Source: Clostridiales bacterium (GTDB lineage: Bacteria > Bacillota > Clostridia > Christensenellales > Aristaeellaceae). From it: DNA of 40,977 nt. Positions 36,278-40,977 of the stretch are shown piece by piece (the stretch's first letter is position 1; each line of letters begins with the position of its first letter). A program made the position numbers and the translations under genes. Where the stretch lies: NCBI GenBank assembly GCA_012729115.1, contig JAAYDR010000038.1:1-40977 (forward strand). Direction: 5' to 3'. Under the pieces are notes generated by a model. That model had not been told where the DNA came from and made no database searches. It saw only the letters and a list, made by a program, of their open reading frames with translations.

Positions 36278-36305
36278 ATGTTATCTTTTTGCCATAAAAA
36301 AACAA
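36278..36305 (-). promoter_or_regulatory. Promoter of peptide B gene
   Basis: Minus-strand TTGTTT (36305-36300), 16-base spacer, TAACAT (36283-36278), 89 bases before the ATG. The weak -35, short spacer and upstream element suggest activator dependence. Confidence 0.65.
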
Positions 36306-36336
36306 GTGACTTTGCGGGTGCAAGTCATATGACTTT
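36303..36336 (-). promoter_or_regulatory. Upstream activator element of peptide B
   Basis: On the minus strand: the palindrome AAGTCATATGACTT (36335-36322), then an AAAGTCACTTG segment running into the -35 box. The two AAAGTCA starts are 23 bases apart. The same arrangement and spacing precede peptide A. Confidence 0.75.
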
Positions 36337-36422
36337 TTATGTCCAATTGCTTTTTCTGCCGGTCTGCTTTGGATGGAGTTCTATACAATATCCAGTGGCA
36401 AGGAAAGGAGCCGAAACATCCA

Positions 36423-36454
36423 ATACGGGCCGAACAAAACAGCCCGGCCCGTAT
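36423..36454 (-). terminator. Hairpin downstream of peptide A gene
   Basis: A perfect 9-bp stem (ATACGGGCC with GGCCCGTAT) with a 14-base loop, about 75 bases after the peptide A stop. On the minus strand only a weak T-containing tract follows. It may end or stabilise a short peptide A transcript, leaving peptide B to its own promoter. Confidence 0.55.
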
Positions 36455-36527
36455 CCTGGAAAGCCTCCGGCCTGATGCCAGGTGGCATTCTTCAAGATGA
36501 TTTGCGTAGTTTCATGTTCATTTCCGC

Positions 36528-36641
36528 TTATCGCTGAAATGTGCGTGCTCCACCGCTGGCCTGATCCAACTCCTCATCGGAGATCTCCTGGGTCTCCTGC
36601 TCCTCCTCCTCGATGGGCTTTACATCTTTCTCATCCACCAT
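36528..36641 (-). CDS. Double-glycine leader peptide A (core ARTFQR)
   Basis: A 37-codon gene with a strong GGAGGAGGG ribosome site before its ATG (36641) and a TAA stop. The peptide begins MVDEKDVKPIEEEEQETQE and continues ISDEELDQASGGARTFQR. The leader is highly acidic, with Ile, Leu and Ala at -12, -7 and -4 relative to Gly-Gly, as expected for C39 exporter leaders. The six-residue tail contains Phe and two Arg, and differs strongly from the Lys-rich tail of peptide B although the leaders are alike. It lies between the two-component genes and peptide B. Its short mature part suggests a signal rather than a pore-forming bacteriocin. Confidence 0.87.
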   Translation of the reverse strand: MVDEKDVKPIEEEEQETQEISDEELDQASGGARTFQR

Positions 36642-36721
36642 TCTTCACCCTCCTCCTTTCCAGCAAAATCACTGCTCCAGATGCAGGCCTCCAAGAATCG
36701 GCTGCATCGGTCCTTACCGGT

Positions 36722-36749
36722 ATAGTATCTTTTTCCATCAAGAATGCAA
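36722..36749 (-). promoter_or_regulatory. Promoter of peptide A gene
   Basis: Minus-strand TTGCAT (36749-36744), 16-base spacer, TACTAT (36727-36722), 81 bases before the ATG. The surrounding bases (GATGG then AAAAAGATA) closely match the peptide B promoter. Confidence 0.7.
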
Positions 36750-36780
36750 GTGATTTTATCTGAAAAAGTCATATGACTTT
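36747..36780 (-). promoter_or_regulatory. Upstream activator element of peptide A
   Basis: AAAGTCATATGACTTT palindrome (36780-36765), then AAAATCACTTG running into the -35 box, with the same 23-base spacing between starts as in front of peptide B. It begins 21 bases after the end of the response regulator gene. Confidence 0.78.
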
Positions 36781-36801
36781 GGGGCCCTTTTCCGTGGCTT
36801 C

Positions 36802-37452
36802 CTATTGCGGTACTTCCTTTTTCAAGGCCGTCATCAGCAGGATTGCCTGCCGCCGGTTGTCCACTTCCAACTTCTGGTAAATGTTGCTGATATAATTCTT
36901 GACCGTGCCCAGGGAGATGCCAAGGACTTGAGAGATACTTTCATTCAGATACCCTTGGGCAAGCAGCTCCGCAACTTTTGCTTCCCGCGCTGTTAGGCCA
37001 TAGTCCGCCAGGGACTTCTTTACAATATCCTTTGGAATCTGGGCTAGCAGCCGGGCCGCAATGGATACGGGCATCGTGCTGTTGCCTGCGAAGGCATTGC
37101 GGATTGCCATGGCGAGCCGTTCACCTGAAAGATCCTTGATCAGGTAACCGTCCGCGCCATTTCGGAAGGAATCCAGGATGTATTCGTCCGGTGCAAAAGT
37201 GGTCAGCATCAGTACCACTGTTTGTGGGCGTTTCGCCTTGATCGCTTTCAGCGCATCAATACCGGACATCTCCGGCATCTGGATATCCATCAATACCACA
37301 TCGGGCTGGTCCACCATTGCCGATTCCACAGCCGCGCGGCCATTATCAACGGTGCGGATCACCTGGATATCCGGCTGGGAGTCCAGGATGATGCGGATCC
37401 CGTCGCAGATAAGAAGCTGGTCATCGGCCACCAGTACTCTGATTTTATTCAC
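36802..37452 (-). CDS. NarL/LuxR-type response regulator
   Basis: A 216-residue regulator. The receiver domain has ADDQ near residue 9, phosphoacceptor Asp56 (VVLMDIQMPEMSG) and conserved LTT and Lys residues (GYLIKDLSGE). The C-terminal LuxR-type helix-turn-helix is LTAREAKVAELLAQGYLN with ISLGTVKNYISNIYQKLEV. The start is a GTG (37452) inside the end of the kinase gene. It lies directly upstream of the peptide genes, so it is the best candidate to bind the palindromes before their promoters; the cAMP circuit is an alternative. Confidence 0.93.
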   Translation of the reverse strand: MNKIRVLVADDQLLICDGIRIILDSQPDIQVIRTVDNGRAAVESAMVDQPDVVLMDIQMPEMSGIDALKAIKAKRPQTVVLMLTTFAPDEYILDSFRNGADGYLIKDLSGERLAMAIRNAFAGNSTMPVSIAARLLAQIPKDIVKKSLADYGLTAREAKVAELLAQGYLNESISQVLGISLGTVKNYISNIYQKLEVDNRRQAILLMTALKKEVPQ

Positions 37453-38659
37453 GAATGATATCCTCCGATTTTTCCGCAACCCCAGCGGGCAGCTGGATAC
37501 GCATTTCACAGCCGTTCCGGTTTTCGATGTGCATCTGTCCCCCCATGCACCGGGCATCCCAGGAAATCTTTGACAGGCCATATCCAAAGTTTAGTTTCCC
37601 AAAGCCACATCCATTGTCGTTCAAGGTAAATTCTACGACTCCGTCTGTTTTTTGGAGGCTGACCTCAAAGGACGTTGCTCCGCCATGGCGAAGTCCGTTG
37701 GTGAGGCCCTCCATCAGTGCGTTGTAAAGGAAGGATCTTTGGGAAACAGGCAGAGTGTCATAAGCCTCGGCTTCAAACCAGCAAAGGCGGATAGTGATCT
37801 CCGCGGACTTTTCTGTTTCCTCAATCAGATGGATGAATTGCACCGAGGTCAGCTCATCCTCCAATAAGTCGTTGGATTTGCCCGACAGTACGTCACGAAG
37901 GGACTTCATTGCCATCTGAATTTGCTGTGTGACGGTTCCCATACGTGCTTGCGCGGCAGAAATATCCGCGTCCATCAGCACCGTGACAGCCTGGGCGCTG
38001 ATGGACGCCGTTGCCAGCGTGTGGCCCAGTGTGTCATGCAAATTCCGCATCAACTGATCCTTGGCCCGCAGCTCGGCGGTTTCCTTCAAATTGTTCGCGT
38101 ATTCCTTGAGCTGTTGCATGGAGATTTCCAGCTCATCGGTTTTCTGTCGCAGCAATTGGCTGAGATGCCGGTTCTTTTCGCTGATCACAATGTTGTAGCG
38201 GGCTATGGCCAAAGTGACCACCATAAAGATTCTGGGGAAGAGGAGAGTGCCTATGGTTTGTGTGGGATAATCCTCAAAGAAATGGATCTGCCAATAATGC
38301 ATCCCGATGGTGCTGGATATGGCAAGGATTGTAAACGCGATGCAAAAAGGCACTTTCTCGCTCACCAGGACCGATGCGATGACGATCATCACCGTAAAAC
38401 CGGAGAGGCTGGAGCGGTCAAAATACTGGATGGCCAAGGCCAAACCAAATCTGAGAAAGGTAAACAGACGCGCCCAACGCCACGAGGTAGCCAACATTCG
38501 ATACCGTTGGTTTTGAATAAGCGAAAGCAACACGAACACAAAAAACAGAGACAGTGCAACGGCCCTGTTGGAGATGGTGCTCAGGCACAGAACCACGGTT
38601 CCCGCGGCAAGGGTAGAATAAAGCAGGAAAGAAACCATGCTTTTCCCTTTGGTATCCAT
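37445..38659 (-). CDS. Sensor histidine kinase (HisKA_3 type)
   Basis: A 404-residue membrane kinase with about five to six hydrophobic helices in the first 160 residues and almost no extracytoplasmic domain. A coiled-coil linker follows (about 160-200), then the HisKA_3 site MRNLHDTLGHTLATASISAQ with His208, and an ATPase domain (NALMEGLTNGLRHGGA, LNDNGCGFG). Kinases of this layout sense membrane-bound or hydrophobic cues, and some sense peptides. The ATG at 38659 has GGGGGAG 6 bases upstream; GTG 38677 and ATG 38665 are weaker. The regulator gene overlaps its 3' end. Confidence 0.93.
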   Translation of the reverse strand: MDTKGKSMVSFLLYSTLAAGTVVLCLSTISNRAVALSLFFVFVLLSLIQNQRYRMLATSWRWARLFTFLRFGLALAIQYFDRSSLSGFTVMIVIASVLVSEKVPFCIAFTILAISSTIGMHYWQIHFFEDYPTQTIGTLLFPRIFMVVTLAIARYNIVISEKNRHLSQLLRQKTDELEISMQQLKEYANNLKETAELRAKDQLMRNLHDTLGHTLATASISAQAVTVLMDADISAAQARMGTVTQQIQMAMKSLRDVLSGKSNDLLEDELTSVQFIHLIEETEKSAEITIRLCWFEAEAYDTLPVSQRSFLYNALMEGLTNGLRHGGATSFEVSLQKTDGVVEFTLNDNGCGFGKLNFGYGLSKISWDARCMGGQMHIENRNGCEMRIQLPAGVAEKSEDIIRE

Positions 38660-38710
38660 ATGCATCTCCCCCAGCACAAAACCATCTGATTTTCCTGCGT
38701 GGGTATGGGA

Positions 38711-40977
38711 TCACGTCCAAGAAGCCCTAACGTCTATGCCAACGATCTCCTTACTTCGGAAAAAGACCTCCCGGCTGATATCCTCGGGGAGGACGGGTCC
38801 TGATATCCTTTGCGTCATCTGATTCGCATAATGGACTTCAATGCATTCCTCGCCCTTTTCACCGGGCAGGTAACGAACAGGGGTTCCGCACACGGTAAAG
38901 GACAGGCTGCCCTGCCGGTCAAACTCCGAAGGTGCCACAAACCAGGGATCAAATTGCAGACAGCCATTCTCTACAATGACACCCAACTCACCCCTTCGCG
39001 CCAAAACAGATTCCTTTACCTGGCCGGTCATGCCCGGTTGCTGGCTTTTCCCATCAAAGGAGGAATGAGAGTAGGGCTCGATGGGAATCGCCTGGCATGC
39101 CATGGAATCCTTGCGGTAGAGGAAATGACGCACCACGTCCCGATAACATTGATACACCGTCTCAGCCTGAGGCCGGTTGTGGCGGCATGCCAGCGCCAGC
39201 TCCACAATGGCCAAGGACAGCTTTGCGTTCTGGTGCCAATAAATGCACCCAATCCCCTCATACTTGTACATCACCTGGCTGCGGCCGGTGAAGCGCTGAT
39301 GCCCAAACAAGCATTCAAACCGGTGGAGCAACTCCTGACGCTCAAGATCACTGTAGGAAGAAACCTCCAATGCCTGTCGCAATTTACTTTCTGTGGTCAT
39401 AGCCGCACCAAAGTGAAGCATTCCCTTTTCATCCCGGCAGACAATCCATCCGTCGGCAGCCAGAGGCGCCTCAAAGGAGTTCTTCTGCCAGAAGGGAACG
39501 GTCATACGCTTGGGGTATAGGAAATGCGCCCCATGCTGATCACTGCCCAAGGCCATATCCATCGTTGAAAGCAGCTGCGGGAGCTCCCCGGCGGTTACAA
39601 TCCCTGCACCGATGGCTGCTGACTGCCCTTCCAGCATGGGACGCATGGGTTCCACGCCACCGTCGGGGTGAAAGAGATTGTAGGTAACAAACAAATCCCC
39701 TTTGTTTTTGCGGATGGTTTTCTCCAGAACAGTCACGCAGCAGGCAAGCCACTCTCTGATGTGGCTCACGGCAAGGGTCTCCTGCCCGGAAAAACCACGA
39801 TCATACACAGTATCCCGATATTTGGAAAAGGTCTCACCCATTTGATCCAGCAGTTGTTTCGCACCTTCGCCGCGGCAAGCGATATAGGCCTGCAGCAGGG
39901 ATTGGGAAGCCGTCAGCCAATGGACTACATCTTTGGAGACTACATAGCTTCCATCCCCTTCCCCCAGAAGTTCCAACAGGAACGCGGCATATGCCCGCAT
40001 ATGGTATACGGTCACCATGGACAGGCCGATCCCTACAATCGCGTTGTTGGCATCGTTCCATTCCGGGCGCTGGGTGTTCATCCATACTCCCCCATCCGCA
40101 TGGAGGTTGGCCATTTTACTGAGCAGAGGCACGATGAGCTTCTCCATCAGGCACACGCAATAGACCTGGTCATTTTCAAGAACCAGCTGGCCGTCCGATC
40201 CCATCCTCCGGCAAAGGTCCGCAATCTGCCTGTCCCGTTCCCTGTCAAATAGTATCGTGTTTTTGCTGTCCCTGACGATGTCTGTGTAGGGTTTGAGGAG
40301 ATAGGGCACGTTGGCGTAAGTAAACACCTGCATGCCCAGAAGGGCGCAAAGCCGATCTGGAAAATGATCCCATAATCCCTTCAGCAAGCGCAGCAGATAG
40401 ATGATCTGATGATCCCCCCAGTAGCCAAGGCCGCTAAAGGGATTGTCCGGCTCCGGGCGCTCCCAGTCGATACCATCCCTGTTGATTCGATAGGGGTTGT
40501 ATCCATCGATGGTGGAAGCGTTCACAAACCTGGCGATCATGTGTTCATAATAGCAGGGAAAGGATAGCCCCAAGGCCTCCCAGTTTTGGAAAATGTCCCG
40601 CCAGTTTCCCTCATACCGCCTGACAGGCTTCCCCCGCTCGTCCGTGAGCCTGATATGAAACTGATTCCAAGGTCTGGAGGGGTCCCCATGACGGCGGGAG
40701 AAACTCAACGGCAGGTATTCCAACGCCAGACGCAGATACTGGGGCTCTTTGTCAAAGGCTTCCTTTAGTTGATGGATGGTGCGGCACTGCCGGGCTTTTT
40801 GGATGAAGTGCTCCTCGCTGCCCAGGGTATGATTCCGCACTGTGGCAAAATCCAGAAAATCCTCCACATCCAAGGTGTATGCGTCCGCAAAGATCCCGCC
40901 CCTCATGATATTGTAGAGGGTGTTCAGGTAATGATGATGGATTGCCGTTTGATCGGCAGTATGCTGGACACCATCCG
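38711..40977 (-). CDS. Large protein of unknown function, glycosidase-like (partial)
   Basis: The frame has no stop up to the right edge, so at least 754 C-terminal residues are present and the true start lies outside; residues before the first Met (for example QTAIHHHYLNTLYN) look coding. Segments such as NPFSGLGYWGDHQIIYLLRL and NDANNAIVGIGLSMVTVYHM suggest an (alpha/alpha)6-barrel, as in glycoside hydrolases or phosphorylases of the GH94/GH36-like kind. I cannot name the family with confidence. The last 130 residues look beta-rich. It ends 51 bases before the kinase start, with no clear terminator in between, so it may be co-transcribed with the two-component system, or simply adjacent. 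Confidence 0.75.
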   Translation of the reverse strand, partial: DGVQHTADQTAIHHHYLNTLYNIMRGGIFADAYTLDVEDFLDFATVRNHTLGSEEHFIQKARQCRTIHQLKEAFDKEPQYLRLALEYLPLSFSRRHGDPSRPWNQFHIRLTDERGKPVRRYEGNWRDIFQNWEALGLSFPCYYEHMIARFVNASTIDGYNPYRINRDGIDWERPEPDNPFSGLGYWGDHQIIYLLRLLKGLWDHFPDRLCALLGMQVFTYANVPYLLKPYTDIVRDSKNTILFDRERDRQIADLCRRMGSDGQLVLENDQVYCVCLMEKLIVPLLSKMANLHADGGVWMNTQRPEWNDANNAIVGIGLSMVTVYHMRAYAAFLLELLGEGDGSYVVSKDVVHWLTASQSLLQAYIACRGEGAKQLLDQMGETFSKYRDTVYDRGFSGQETLAVSHIREWLACCVTVLEKTIRKNKGDLFVTYNLFHPDGGVEPMRPMLEGQSAAIGAGIVTAGELPQLLSTMDMALGSDQHGAHFLYPKRMTVPFWQKNSFEAPLAADGWIVCRDEKGMLHFGAAMTTESKLRQALEVSSYSDLERQELLHRFECLFGHQRFTGRSQVMYKYEGIGCIYWHQNAKLSLAIVELALACRHNRPQAETVYQCYRDVVRHFLYRKDSMACQAIPIEPYSHSSFDGKSQQPGMTGQVKESVLARRGELGVIVENGCLQFDPWFVAPSEFDRQGSLSFTVCGTPVRYLPGEKGEECIEVHYANQMTQRISGPVLPEDISREVFFRSKEIVGIDVRASWT

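Noticed and set aside
36423-36454. Hairpin as an inverted-repeat end of a mobile element
   Set aside because: No transposase, target duplication or second copy is visible; a transcript-end hairpin is simpler.

Overview
The window looks like a chromosomal stretch from a moderately GC-rich Gram-positive anaerobe of the Clostridia. The evidence is strong Shine-Dalgarno sites before nearly every gene, TTGACA/TATAAT-type promoters, sugar ABC transporters without their own ATPase, a Feo/DtxR iron locus, and YesM-type sensor kinases paired with AraC-type response regulators. Signal peptides and gene content would fit an Oscillospirales- or Christensenellales-like gut bacterium, but this placement is a guess. 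No rRNA, tRNA, CRISPR array or insertion sequence was seen.

Layout. (1) 1-5615, minus strand: one tightly coupled molybdenum operon, modA-modB-modC, a ModE-like regulator, a MoeA-like molybdopterin-binding protein, moaC, moaA and a MOSC-domain protein cut by the window edge. A consensus promoter and a palindrome placed like an operator precede it. (2) 5818-10649, plus strand: a galactofuranose-type ABC importer (ytfQ-ytfR-ytfT-yjfF) with a hairpin between the binding-protein gene and the ATPase gene. (3) 10656-14691, minus strand, convergent with the importer: a sensory set of a membrane-anchored YtfQ paralogue, a YesM/LytS-type kinase and an AraC-type response regulator, probably controlling the importer. 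(4) 14763-18414, minus strand: two feoA genes, feoB, a small FeoB-associated Cys-rich protein and a DtxR-family regulator. Three copies of a TTAG-N6-CTAA palindrome mark the feo promoter and leader regions. (5) 18464-24896, minus strand: an oligosaccharide uptake operon (binding protein, two permeases, GH3 glycosidase). One permease carries a large extra N-terminal region with a coiled coil. (6) 25058-38659, minus strand: the most unusual part, described below. (7) 38711 to the right edge: a large protein of unknown function, partial.

Region 6 appears to be a peptide secretion and cyclic-nucleotide signalling system. Two 37-codon genes at 36528-36641 and 36076-36189, too short for ordinary gene calling, encode paralogous peptides. 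Each has an acidic leader ending in a double glycine and a tail of only six residues (ARTFQR and AKKEKK). Each gene has its own promoter, and both promoters carry the same two-part upstream element with identical spacing. A LuxR/NarL-type two-component system lies directly upstream. Downstream follow a CHASE2 class III adenylate cyclase, a FecR-domain protein, a metal-dependent TIM-barrel enzyme, a short HlyD-like adaptor, a C39-peptidase ABC exporter, a second ABC exporter of the NHLM type and a membrane protein with a C-terminal cyclic-nucleotide-binding domain. The working model is that the two-component system induces the peptides, the C39 exporter cuts after Gly-Gly and releases hexapeptides, and the cyclase and cNMP-binding protein form a cAMP circuit tied to export. 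The parts are visible in the sequence; the connections between them are inference.
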